Below are positions 55,234-63,386 of a DNA stretch of 64,000 nucleotides, one piece after another; position 1 is the stretch's first letter, and every line of letters starts with the position of its first letter. Under the pieces are notes generated by a model. The model saw nothing but the letters and a program-made list of their open reading frames with translations, had not been told where the DNA came from and did not search any database. The DNA comes from Desulfatitalea sp. BRH_c12 (lineage in GTDB: Bacteria > Desulfobacterota > Desulfobacteria > Desulfobacterales > Desulfosarcinaceae). The stretch lies in contig LADR01000023.1 in assembly GCA_000961655.1 (NCBI GenBank), positions 1 to 64,000 of the forward strand. Reading direction: 5' to 3'. A program made the position numbers and the translations under genes.

Positions 55234-56010
55234 ATGAGGCCCACGTTGAAAAAAATCTTGTTAGCGGCATTCGTCGTAGGGATGATGGCGTTTCCGGCTG
55301 CCGCTCATTTCGGCATGCTCATTCCCACGGACACCATGGTGTCACAAAAAGATTCGCGAACCATTCAATTGACCCTGTCATTCTCTCACCCCATGGAAAT
55401 GGTCGGTATGCAGATGGCCAAACCTAAAATTTTCAAAGTGATATCAGGTGGTCAGGTGGATTTGAAAGATAAGCTGACCCCGGTCAAGGTGATGGGTCAG
55501 CCGGCCTGGCAGCTTGCTTATGCGATTACGCGCCCCGGCGTTTACACGTTTTTCATGGAACCTGAACCTTATTGGGAACCTGCCGAAGATTGTTTCATCG
55601 TTCATATTACAAAAACCGTGATCGCTGCTTTTGGGGACGAAGAGGGCTGGGATGCGGAAATCGGTTTAAAAACCGAAATAGTCCCCTTGACGCGTCCGTT
55701 TGGGGTGTATGCGGGTAATTTGTTCCAGGGTATCGTTAAGCTGGACGGCAAGCCCGTGCCCTATGCTCCCGTGGAGATCGAGTATTACAATGCCGACGGC
55801 AAAGTCCAGGCGCCAACGGAGCTCATGGTTACCCAGTCCATCAAGGCCGACGGCAACGGGGTTTTTTCGTATGCCGTGCCCGCAAGCGGGTGGTGGGGTT
55901 TTGCGGCTTTGAACACTGCCGATTACACGATTGCGCGCGACGGTCACGAAAAAGAGGTTGAGCTGGGTGCGGTGTTATGGGTGCATTTCGAAAAATGGCA
56001 GAGCAAATAA
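55234..56010 (+). CDS. DUF4198 periplasmic protein
   Basis: ATG 55234 (or 55231) follows AGGAG and gives about 258 residues with a signal peptide ([25 protein letters not shown]). The mature part resembles DUF4198: [22 protein letters not shown], a beta-rich N-domain with [12 protein letters not shown], and a C-terminal carboxypeptidase-regulatory-like domain ([20 protein letters not shown]). DUF4198 proteins are often near nickel/cobalt uptake systems; the ligand here is unknown. An OprB-like porin gene follows. Confidence 0.78.
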   Translation: MRPTLKKILLAAFVVGMMAFPAAAHFGMLIPTDTMVSQKDSRTIQLTLSFSHPMEMVGMQMAKPKIFKVISGGQVDLKDKLTPVKVMGQPAWQLAYAITRPGVYTFFMEPEPYWEPAEDCFIVHITKTVIAAFGDEEGWDAEIGLKTEIVPLTRPFGVYAGNLFQGIVKLDGKPVPYAPVEIEYYNADGKVQAPTELMVTQSIKADGNGVFSYAVPASGWWGFAALNTADYTIARDGHEKEVELGAVLWVHFEKWQSK

Positions 56011-56039
56011 AGCGCCGCGATTAAGGGAGTCATGTGGAC

Positions 56040-57143
56040 ATGGGCATACTGGGTTGGTTTCGCTGGATGATGATCGGTTTGCTGCTGCTGTACAGCACAT
56101 CGGCTGCGGCATTGGAGTTGAATGATAGCGTGGCCATTGAGGGCAATTTAGCCGCTGCATACCAGCACCGGGCCATCAGCAACGCACCGGATTATGACGA
56201 TGGCGGTCGGGGCGCTGTGCTGTTTCAGCCGGTGTTGTCCTTTCAGTTGACCGAAAAGGATGCGATCCAGGCCAAGTTCGGTTTCGCGTCCGGCAACGGT
56301 TTGAATGGCGGGGCCACGCCTTTTGCGGTGGTGCCGTGGGCGGCCAGCCTCGAGGCCGATGTGAAGAATATCAACGGGCGTGACCGCGATTATTTGCTTA
56401 CGGCCTGGTATGGCCACACCATCAGCATCGGCGGCGGAAGGCTCGAGGTCAGCGGCGGTATTATCGATGCAACCGACTACCTGGATGATAACGCGTATGC
56501 CAATGATGAACTCACGCAGTTCATGAATGAAGCGCTGGTCAACGCCCCCAACGCTTTTTTACCCTCGTATGACAAGGGTGCGGCGGTTCAGTGGGACAGT
56601 GGCCCCTGGTCGGCGCGGGCCGTCGTCATGGGGATCGGGGGAAACGATGATCAGGGCAGTTATACTTTTTTCGGCGCCCAGGTCGGTTACACGCTTCAAC
56701 TCGGGTTTGGTGAGGGCCATTATCGCCTGAACGTGAACGGCACCAGCGACGATTTCGACAGTTCGGATGACTCGGAGCACGCCCTGCTCAGTGCCATAGT
56801 CTCCTGTGATCAGCAGTTGGGGGACAGCTTGGGCGCGTGGGTCCGCATCGGCCGGCAAGATGACGCCGCCTTGATCGATTTCGAAACCATCGTTTCAGGG
56901 GGCATCAATATCCTCGGAAATCGCTGGGGGCGCACGGCGGACACTATCGGCATCGGTTATGCTTCCCTGAACGGCGGCAATGGTGAGTTCGATCACAGTG
57001 ATGTCTTCGAGGTGTATTACCGTTGGGCGATTAACGCGTTTGCGGCGATCAGTCTGGATCTTCAATATGTAAAAGACAAAATGATCGATGCACCCGACCC
57101 AAGAGGGTGGATCTGCGGGATACGGTTTGCGGCCTTCTTCTAA
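56040..57143 (+). CDS. OprB-like outer-membrane porin
   Basis: ATG 56040 (GTG 56034 is an in-frame alternative) gives 367 residues with a signal peptide ending STSAAA. The mature protein alternates short beta segments, starts at ELNDSVAIEGNLAAAYQ and ends in the aromatic FAAFF, as outer-membrane barrels do. Blocks such as VVPWAASLEADVKNINGRDRDYLLTAWYGHT and GIIDATDYLDDNAYANDELTQFMN fit carbohydrate-selective porins. It is 29 bases after DUF4198, so probably co-transcribed. Substrate not known. Confidence 0.75.
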   Translation: MGILGWFRWMMIGLLLLYSTSAAALELNDSVAIEGNLAAAYQHRAISNAPDYDDGGRGAVLFQPVLSFQLTEKDAIQAKFGFASGNGLNGGATPFAVVPWAASLEADVKNINGRDRDYLLTAWYGHTISIGGGRLEVSGGIIDATDYLDDNAYANDELTQFMNEALVNAPNAFLPSYDKGAAVQWDSGPWSARAVVMGIGGNDDQGSYTFFGAQVGYTLQLGFGEGHYRLNVNGTSDDFDSSDDSEHALLSAIVSCDQQLGDSLGAWVRIGRQDDAALIDFETIVSGGINILGNRWGRTADTIGIGYASLNGGNGEFDHSDVFEVYYRWAINAFAAISLDLQYVKDKMIDAPDPRGWICGIRFAAFF

Positions 57144-57391
57144 CAGGGAGAGACGTCTTAAAGAGCTGAATTCCAATTTCGATTAACCTCGGGGACATCT
57201 GCGGTCACCATTACAGGTATACAGGCTGCATACAAACCCTCCGATTATAAAATACAGTATACACCTGATATCTCTTTGTAGACAACCCGGTTATAGCCCC
57301 TATCAGTCTCTTCTTTGCACCGCAGCAAAGGCGCGGGTTTATGCGCCAGGTGTCCATCCATTCTTTTAACTTCAAGACATAGGGGGAATCC

Positions 57392-57964
57392 ATGGCGAAA
57401 AAAGTGCTCCTTTTTTCATTGACGCTTATTATTGTTTTGGTCACCGCGGCTGCGGCCCAGGATCAAATGGCGGTTGACCCATTGCTTCAGCAAGGTGTCA
57501 AGGAGTTGGGGTTGCGGGGCGATATCGATCTGGAAGGTACCCAGGGGGACATCGATGTGAACCTGACGGCCTCATATGGCTATTTTTACCAACGCGATCT
57601 TGAACTCGGCATTTTTGGAAACTTTTCACGAGTGCAGGACGGAGACATTATGAATTACAGTGTGGGTGTCTTCGGTGAGTATCATCTTTTCGGAAGCAGC
57701 ATGGTCGGGTTTGCCAGGACGGTCCCTTACCTGGGCGCTGATCTGGGACTGGCTTTCCTGGACACAGATTATCAGAACGAGGATGATGAAAGCGCGCTGA
57801 TTTTTGTGCCGCGGGTCGGCATAAAATGGTTCTTTCGCGATTATGTGGCTGTGGACACCAATGTTTTTCTGGCCCTTGCAAGCGATGACATCTACATCAA
57901 TGACGGTGACGCCGACCCCTACGATATTGGCATTAATATCGGCCTGCGGGTCTATTTTCAATAA
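57392..57964 (+). CDS. Small outer-membrane beta-barrel protein
   Basis: The 190-residue product has a signal peptide (AKKVLLFSLTLIIVLVTAAAAQ) and a mature part of alternating hydrophobic/polar strands (YGYFYQRDLELGIFGNF ... YDIGINIGLRVYFQ) ending in an aromatic-rich strand with terminal Gln. It resembles OmpW/outer-membrane protein beta-barrel families but has no specific signature. The ATG follows AGGGGGAATCC. Confidence 0.65.
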   Translation: MAKKVLLFSLTLIIVLVTAAAAQDQMAVDPLLQQGVKELGLRGDIDLEGTQGDIDVNLTASYGYFYQRDLELGIFGNFSRVQDGDIMNYSVGVFGEYHLFGSSMVGFARTVPYLGADLGLAFLDTDYQNEDDESALIFVPRVGIKWFFRDYVAVDTNVFLALASDDIYINDGDADPYDIGINIGLRVYFQ

Positions 57965-57996
57965 GCGCCAATTATCTTGCCGCGAACACTCCTTCA

Positions 57997-58025
57997 TTGA
58001 CCATTTGGGAGTGCTGGAGTATGAA
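57997..58025 (+). promoter_or_regulatory. bioB promoter
   Basis: TTGACC, a 17-bp spacer and TATGAA predict a transcription start near 58032, exactly where the putative BirA operator begins. Confidence 0.55.
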
Positions 58026-58031
58026 GGCCTA

Positions 58032-58062
58032 TTGTTAACCGATTCAAAATTTTAGTTAACGA
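58032..58062. promoter_or_regulatory. Candidate BirA operator at bioB
   Basis: TTGTTAACC, 13 bases, then AGTTAACGA forms an inverted repeat with two perfect GTTAAC cores. The left half matches the known BirA half-site TTGTTAACC/TTGTAAACC exactly. The right half deviates at two positions, and the spacer is shorter than the 14-16 I recall as usual. It covers +1 to +31 of the predicted bioB transcript and ends at the SD. Confidence 0.55.
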
Positions 58063-58076
58063 AGGGATGGACTTTC

Positions 58077-59087
58077 ATGCTCAATGAAGCACTGATGACG
58101 ATTGCGCGGAGAATAATGGCCGAGGAGGGCGGGTGCCTGCACCGCGAAGAGGCTATGGCATTGGTTCCCGGGACGCCTGCCGAGGCCCTCGACCTGATAA
58201 GTTGCGCCAATAAAATCCGCGACCATTTCATGCATCGCCATATTTTCAAATGCGGCATTATCAATGCCAAGAGCGGGCGCTGTGCGGAAGATTGTGCTTT
58301 TTGCGCCCAATCGGCGCACCATCAAAGCCCGGTTGCCGTTTACGGTCTGCGCAGCTGCGAAGAATTGGTGCAATCCGGCCTGGCGCTCGCCGAAGCGGGG
58401 GCTAATCATTACGGGATCGTAACCAGCGGAACAGCCTTGAACGACGACGAAATCGACGTCGTCTGCCAGGCTGCGCGCATCCTGAAAGACCAATCCGGCC
58501 TGAAATTGTGCGCCTCGTTGGGCATGCTGACCGGTTCCTCGGCCCATAAGCTCAAGGAGGCCGGCATATCGCGTTACCATCACAACATAGAGACTGCTCC
58601 CAGCCATTTCACGCACATTTGCTCGACGCACGCGTTTGAAGATGATTTGGATACATTGCAGGTAGCGCGGTCCGCCGGGATGGAGATATGCAGCGGTGGT
58701 ATTCTGGGCATGGGAGAGTCATGGGAACAACGCGTGGAAATGGCTTTTCTGCTCAAAGATCTGGACGTGGATACCATTCCAATCAATTTCCTGAACCCCA
58801 TCGAAGGGACGCGTCTGGCGCAGCGCCCTTTGCTGGAGCCGCTTGAAGCGCTTGCATGTATCGCCTTGTTTCGTTTTATCCACCCATGCCGGGATGTGAC
58901 CATTTGCGGCGGTAGAGAGAAGACTCTCAGGGATTTTCAGTCCTGGGTTTTTTTTGCGGGCGCGAACGGATTGATGATTGGCAACTATCTGACAACGGCC
59001 GGTCGCAGCATCGATACGGATTTGGAGATGATCGGCCATTTTGGGCTGCGTGAATCGCCGTCTCCGGGGCCATGCGTTGCGGGCTGA
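58077..59087 (+). CDS. bioB: Biotin synthase
   Basis: BioB is a radical-SAM enzyme that inserts sulfur into dethiobiotin. The 336-residue protein has the CxxxCxxC cluster C69, C73, C76 (GRCAEDCAFCAQS), the internal cysteines expected for the 2Fe-2S cluster (KLCASLG, MEICSGGILGMGE) and the C-terminal FQSWVFFAGANGLMIGNYLTT. No other biotin gene is in the window. Its product would serve biotin-dependent enzymes such as the gcdA system. Confidence 0.96.
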   Translation: MLNEALMTIARRIMAEEGGCLHREEAMALVPGTPAEALDLISCANKIRDHFMHRHIFKCGIINAKSGRCAEDCAFCAQSAHHQSPVAVYGLRSCEELVQSGLALAEAGANHYGIVTSGTALNDDEIDVVCQAARILKDQSGLKLCASLGMLTGSSAHKLKEAGISRYHHNIETAPSHFTHICSTHAFEDDLDTLQVARSAGMEICSGGILGMGESWEQRVEMAFLLKDLDVDTIPINFLNPIEGTRLAQRPLLEPLEALACIALFRFIHPCRDVTICGGREKTLRDFQSWVFFAGANGLMIGNYLTTAGRSIDTDLEMIGHFGLRESPSPGPCVAG

Positions 59088-59217
59088 CCGGCTCATATTT
59101 CTCTTTGATTTCTGAATTGAACTTGCCGAGAAGAAATACGTGGTTATTGTTATGGGTTGAAGCTAAATGGATGCCATAGCTGTGTGGCATTTCCCTTCCC
59201 CGATCAATCGTTCCAAC

Positions 59218-59257
59218 GTATTTCATATTCATCAAAGGTATTTCATATTCATCAATG
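59218..59257. repeat. 20-bp tandem duplication upstream of the VWA-OmpA gene
   Basis: GTATTTCATATTCATCAA is repeated head to tail with a 20-bp period (59218-59237, 59238-59257). The second copy differs only near the end. It lies directly before the AAAGGAG SD at 59258-59264. Confidence 0.9.
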
Positions 59258-59270
59258 AAAGGAGATTTGT

Positions 59271-60542
59271 ATGGTTAAAGCAGGATCGGTGTTGATGGCT
59301 TTTTCGATGGCTTTGTTAGTGGGGTTGACCGGATGTGCGGTTCAGCAGACTTCGCCGCCGCCGGCGTTTCAGGCACAACCTATTTCCGGTGGCGGGTATT
59401 CGCAAAAAGCGGATAATCTCGTTTTTATTCTGGATGCCTCATCCTCCATGTCGGAAGCCTACAATGGTGTCGAAAAATTTGCCCTTGCACGCAATGTTGT
59501 GGCCAACTTCAATCAAACCATGCCGGACTTGTCGGTGCAAACGGTAGTACGGACCTTCGGACACGATCCACGTGTGTCTCCCCGCAACACAGAAAAAATT
59601 TACGGATTGAGCCCGTACTCGAGGTCAGGCGTCGCCGAATCCTTAAAAAAAGTGCCTGTAGCCGGTGGCCCCAGCCCGCTGTATGCGGCCTTGAAGGAGA
59701 CGATCGCTGATCTGAAGGGTACGACCGGCGAGATTGCGGTCGTCATTGTGAGCGACGGCAAGGATATGGGCCCTGAAACGCTTGCAGTTGCGAACGCTTT
59801 AAAATCCGCTTATGCTGACCGTTTATGTATCTATACCGTTTCGGTGGGCGATGAAGCCTCCGGTCGTTCGATGATGAATCAACTCAGTTCGTTGACCGGC
59901 TGCGGAAAAGATGTTCCGGTCGACACACTGGCGTCCGGCGCCGCAATGGCCGATTTTGTCCAAACCGTTCTTCTGACCGAGCAGATGGACAGCGATGGCG
60001 ACGGTGTGCCCGATAATCGCGATGCATGTCCCGGGACGCCCCGCGGCGCGCCTGTAGACGAAAAAGGTTGCCCCAAGGATTCGGATGGCGACGGCGTCTA
60101 CGACTATATGGATCTTTGCCCGGATACGCCCAAAGGCACGCCGGTGGATAAAAACGGCTGCCCGCTGCCCCGGGCCAGCAAAAGTGCTGAAGTAACGGCC
60201 GCCGGAACGTGGATTTACAGAGATGTTCAATTCGAAGTCAACAAGTCGGAGCTGAAGCCCTCCGCGCATCGGGTTCTGGATGAGATTGTAGAATCGATGG
60301 AAGCCCAACCCAATCTGAGGATAGAAGTTCAGGGACACACCGACAGTACCGGTGCTCGGGCTTATAATCAGAAGCTGTCCGAACGCAGAGCCCAATCCGT
60401 GGTCGACTATCTCAAGAAGGAAGGCATTGCCGCCAATCGGATGAGCGCTAAAGGTTATGGGATGGATCAACCCATGGACACCAATGCGACCGTAGAAGGC
60501 CGCGCTAGAAACCGGCGGGTTGAGATCAAGCCGCTCCAGTAA
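59271..60542 (+). CDS. VWA-TSP3-OmpA outer-membrane lipoprotein
   Basis: The 423-residue protein has a lipobox (GLTGC, Cys22) and a VWA domain with the metal site D55-x-S57-x-S59 (LDASSSM). Two thrombospondin-type-3 calcium repeats (DSDGDGVPDNRDACPGTP and DSDGDGVYDYMDLCPDTP) precede a C-terminal OmpA domain (about 310-423, EVQGHTDSTGARAYNQKLSERRAQ) that binds peptidoglycan. It probably anchors an adhesion or scaffold domain between wall and outer membrane. VWA domains usually mediate metal-dependent protein binding. Confidence 0.88.
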   Translation: MVKAGSVLMAFSMALLVGLTGCAVQQTSPPPAFQAQPISGGGYSQKADNLVFILDASSSMSEAYNGVEKFALARNVVANFNQTMPDLSVQTVVRTFGHDPRVSPRNTEKIYGLSPYSRSGVAESLKKVPVAGGPSPLYAALKETIADLKGTTGEIAVVIVSDGKDMGPETLAVANALKSAYADRLCIYTVSVGDEASGRSMMNQLSSLTGCGKDVPVDTLASGAAMADFVQTVLLTEQMDSDGDGVPDNRDACPGTPRGAPVDEKGCPKDSDGDGVYDYMDLCPDTPKGTPVDKNGCPLPRASKSAEVTAAGTWIYRDVQFEVNKSELKPSAHRVLDEIVESMEAQPNLRIEVQGHTDSTGARAYNQKLSERRAQSVVDYLKKEGIAANRMSAKGYGMDQPMDTNATVEGRARNRRVEIKPLQ

Positions 60543-60566
60543 AGACTATCCTGAATAAGGTAAATG

Positions 60567-60606
60567 GAGGGGCAGGCCAATTTGGGCCTGCTCCTCTTCT
60601 TTTTTT
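60567..60606 (+). terminator. Strong intrinsic terminator after the VWA-OmpA gene
   Basis: GAGGGGCAGGCC (60567-60578) pairs with GGCCTGCTCCTC (60585-60596, one G-U), with a 6-base loop, followed by TTCTTTTTTT. This is the clearest Rho-independent terminator in the window. Confidence 0.85.
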
Positions 60607-60613
60607 AGCCAGA

Positions 60614-60690
60614 TCTTCAACTTTCGGGTTCCAAACGCCGGTGATCCGGGCGGGGTGGTCCGCGCCACACGCCATTTGGCTCAAGGTGAG
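60614..60690. repeat. Dispersed repeat, copy B
   Basis: The sequence from TTCAACTTTCGGGTTCC through GATCCGGGCGGGGTGGTCCGCGCC to TCAAGGTGAG aligns with copy A at 49402-49495, apart from a few substitutions and small gaps. It lies just after the terminator, upstream of the polyamine operon. Confidence 0.65.
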
Positions 60691-60804
60691 ATCGTATAGG
60701 ATAGCCAAAATCATTTTATGAAATCCAGTGTTGAAATCCGAACAGGCTTCGCCTATAGTCCGCCGCGTTCTATGTTCTGGAATTCATGTTGAAAGGATGG
60801 CGAA

Positions 60805-61365
60805 GTGTATAAAATTGTACCCAAGCAAATGTTTTTCACCAAAGGGGTGGGATATCACCGCAATAAGCTGCAGAGCTTCGAGCTCGCTTTGCGCGATGCT
60901 GGTATCGAAAAATGTAATCTTGTTACCATTTCAAGTATTTTCCCACCGGATTGTAAGATTATTTCCAAGAGCGAAGGACTCAAGTGCCTGGTGCCGGGGC
61001 AGATTACTTTCGTGGTTTTGGCGCGAGAGAGTACCAACGAGCCGAGCCGATTGGTGACTGCGGCGGTCGGGTTGGCCCAGCCCAAGGACAAGAAACAGTA
61101 CGGCTATATTTCCGAGCATCACGGGTTTGGCCAGAACGCCCGGCAATCAGGGGATTTCGCCGAGGATTTGGCCGCCACCATGCTGGCCTCCACACTGGGG
61201 ATGGAATTGGATCCGGATAAGGCCTGGGACGAACGCAAGCAACACTATGTGGCCGGCAAGGATCGCTTGTTTGTCAGCCGCAGTATTGCCAAGGCGGCCT
61301 ATGGTCACAAGGAGAGTTTGTGGACGACAGTGCTGGCTTGTGCCGTAATGCTGATCGTTGAATAA
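60805..61365 (+). CDS. pdaD: Pyruvoyl-dependent arginine decarboxylase
   Basis: This enzyme decarboxylates arginine to agmatine, using a pyruvoyl group made by self-cleavage. The 186-residue proenzyme has the Ser-Ser cleavage site (S43-S44 in [11 protein letters not shown]) and the family motifs [34 protein letters not shown] and EHHGFGQNA. The start is GTG 60805. The genes for the next polyamine steps follow 18 bases downstream. Confidence 0.92.
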   Translation: MYKIVPKQMFFTKGVGYHRNKLQSFELALRDAGIEKCNLVTISSIFPPDCKIISKSEGLKCLVPGQITFVVLARESTNEPSRLVTAAVGLAQPKDKKQYGYISEHHGFGQNARQSGDFAEDLAATMLASTLGMELDPDKAWDERKQHYVAGKDRLFVSRSIAKAAYGHKESLWTTVLACAVMLIVE

Positions 61366-61383
61366 ACAACCAAAGAAGAGATC

Positions 61384-62445
61384 ATGAAATCATTTTTCAA
61401 AAACGCTCCCGATATCATTCCTCAAAAGATGAACAAGGGAATGACTGTCCCGGAATTGATTGAACTGATGGGCCGCACCTGTTTCGAAGCACGCAATGTG
61501 CGTCGTGCGGCCCAACTCTATACGCGCATGATCGCGCAGGGTGATACGATATGGATGGGGATCGCCGGCGCCGGTATTGCGGGCGGCATGGGTGGCATGG
61601 TCATCTCGCTGTTGGAGGCTGGCTTCATCGATGTGATCTGCTCGACCGGCGCGCAGGTATACCATGATCTGCACTTCGCCTTCGAGCTGCCGGTCAAGTC
61701 GATTCATCCACATCATGACGACAATGTGCTGCGACGGCATGGCGATACCCGCATTTACGACATCGGCATTCGTGAGAAGGAAACGCTGGAGGCCCAGGAC
61801 GCCATCATCCGGCGCTTCATCAAGGAGCGCCATTCGCTGCTGAGAGGCAAGGCGCTCTCTTCGTGGGAGTTCAATTACCAGTTGGGTTTATGGGCTGGAG
61901 AGACCGCGCCGCATCCTGAGCTCAGTTTCGTGGTGACTGCCGCCCGGCTGGGAGTGCCGATATTCTGGGATTCCCTATCCAATCACTCCATTGCCATGAA
62001 CCTGGTCCGCACCGATGCGCAAGGATTTCCGGTACAGTTGTCGGCTCAAAGGGACATCATGCACTCGGCGGCCATTGCTTTTGCTTCCTCCCAAACAGGC
62101 TTTCTTGAATTGGGCGGGGGCGGCCCCAAAAATTTCATTCAGCAAACCGGTCCCACAATCAGCCAGATTCTGGGGGTCAATTTTGAAGGCGCCGACCGCG
62201 GCATCCAGATTGGCACTGCCGTGGAAAGAGAAGGCAGTCTGTCGAGCTGCACCTTCGGCGAGGCGGTGACCTGGGGTAAATACCATCATGCCGATGAGGC
62301 TAATCTGGTGCAGGTCTGGGGCGAGTACAGTATTATCTTCCCTTTATTGGCCGCCTATGCGCTCGATTCCTGTAAAGAGCGCGAACCCAAACAGGTATGC
62401 ATGCAAATGGATGCTTGGGTTCATAAACTGGAGGCGGCGCTATGA
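61384..62445 (+). CDS. speY: Deoxyhypusine-synthase-family enzyme (candidate homospermidine synthase)
   Basis: The 353-residue protein has the NAD-dependent deoxyhypusine synthase fold with MGIAGAGIAGGMGGMV, GAQVYHDLHFAF and the active-site lysine K299 in GEAVTWGKY. Eukaryotes and archaea use this fold to modify eIF5A, but bacteria have no eIF5A. Bacterial members are annotated as homospermidine biosynthesis proteins, and plant homospermidine synthases arose from the same family. Its place between arginine decarboxylase and agmatinase supports a role in putrescine-derived polyamines. The stop overlaps the speB ATG. Confidence 0.85.
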   Translation: MKSFFKNAPDIIPQKMNKGMTVPELIELMGRTCFEARNVRRAAQLYTRMIAQGDTIWMGIAGAGIAGGMGGMVISLLEAGFIDVICSTGAQVYHDLHFAFELPVKSIHPHHDDNVLRRHGDTRIYDIGIREKETLEAQDAIIRRFIKERHSLLRGKALSSWEFNYQLGLWAGETAPHPELSFVVTAARLGVPIFWDSLSNHSIAMNLVRTDAQGFPVQLSAQRDIMHSAAIAFASSQTGFLELGGGGPKNFIQQTGPTISQILGVNFEGADRGIQIGTAVEREGSLSSCTFGEAVTWGKYHHADEANLVQVWGEYSIIFPLLAAYALDSCKEREPKQVCMQMDAWVHKLEAAL

Positions 62446-63323
62446 AGTCGCATCCGACAACATTCCTGGGGCCGCCGGATGAGTATTGCGATCTGAACAA
62501 GGCCCGTGCGGTGGTGGTGCCTTTCGCCTACGAGGGTAACGTGTCCTATGGGTTGGGTGCCGCCCAGGGGCCCCAGGCAGTTCTCGAAGCATCTCAGCAG
62601 GTCGAGTTCTACGATGACATCCTGGATGCCGAACCTTTCAGAGTAGGCATTGGTACCCCGGAAATGCCGGCGATTCCAGCCGATCCCACGGAAATGATCG
62701 CGTTGTTGGCGCAAATCACGGATGGTCTGCTGACCAAAGGGCAATTCCCCATCGTAATCGGCGGCGATCATTCCATCACGACGGGGTATGTGCAAAGTAT
62801 TGCCAAACACCATCCTGCATTCGGGGTTATTCAACTGGACGCGCATGCCGACCTGCGGGAGGCCTACGAGGACAATCCCTTAAGCCACGCCAGCGTCATG
62901 GCGCGTATTCGTGAAATAACGCCGCACACTTTGCAGATCGGTATCCGCAGCATGGCTGTTGAAGAAGCGCGGCGCGTCAAAGAAGAAAATCTCTCCTTTT
63001 GCACCATGCGCCAATGGCGGCGCGGCGCATTTGATCTGAAAGCTGGTCTGGCCGCGCTTCCTGAAAAAGTATTCATCACGTTGGATGTGGATGTGTTTGA
63101 TTGGAGCGTTATCGCCAGCACCGGCACACCTGAACCGGGCGGATTTTACTGGGATGAAACGCTCGATCTGCTGCAAACGATCTTCGCGTGTAAAGAGGTC
63201 GTCGGCTGCGATGTGGTCGAACTGGCCTATCGGCCCAGCGACCCCAACTCTCCGTTTGCCGTGGCCAAGCTGATCTACAAGATGATCGGTTTCAAGTTTG
63301 CCCACTGCTTGACACCCCTTTAG
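62442..63323 (+). CDS. speB: Agmatinase
   Basis: Agmatinase hydrolyses agmatine to putrescine and urea with a binuclear Mn centre. The 293-residue protein has the arginase-family metal motifs IGGDHSIT, DAHADLR and LDVDVFD, followed by STGTPEPGG, which favours agmatinase over arginase. It overlaps the previous gene by ATGA and completes a three-gene arginine-to-putrescine-to-homospermidine operon. Confidence 0.92.
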   Translation: MKSHPTTFLGPPDEYCDLNKARAVVVPFAYEGNVSYGLGAAQGPQAVLEASQQVEFYDDILDAEPFRVGIGTPEMPAIPADPTEMIALLAQITDGLLTKGQFPIVIGGDHSITTGYVQSIAKHHPAFGVIQLDAHADLREAYEDNPLSHASVMARIREITPHTLQIGIRSMAVEEARRVKEENLSFCTMRQWRRGAFDLKAGLAALPEKVFITLDVDVFDWSVIASTGTPEPGGFYWDETLDLLQTIFACKEVVGCDVVELAYRPSDPNSPFAVAKLIYKMIGFKFAHCLTPL

Positions 63324-63386
63324 TCCACCTGATCGAAATCGGTTTTGGCGCGGGTCGCATGGCGGAATCAACGGCACTTAAAACCG

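Noticed and set aside
58927-59235. Minus-strand frame of 102 codons over the bioB 3' end and downstream gap
   Set aside because: The first 50 residues outside bioB look somewhat protein-like, but there is no SD, the second half is antisense to bioB, and no family is recognised.
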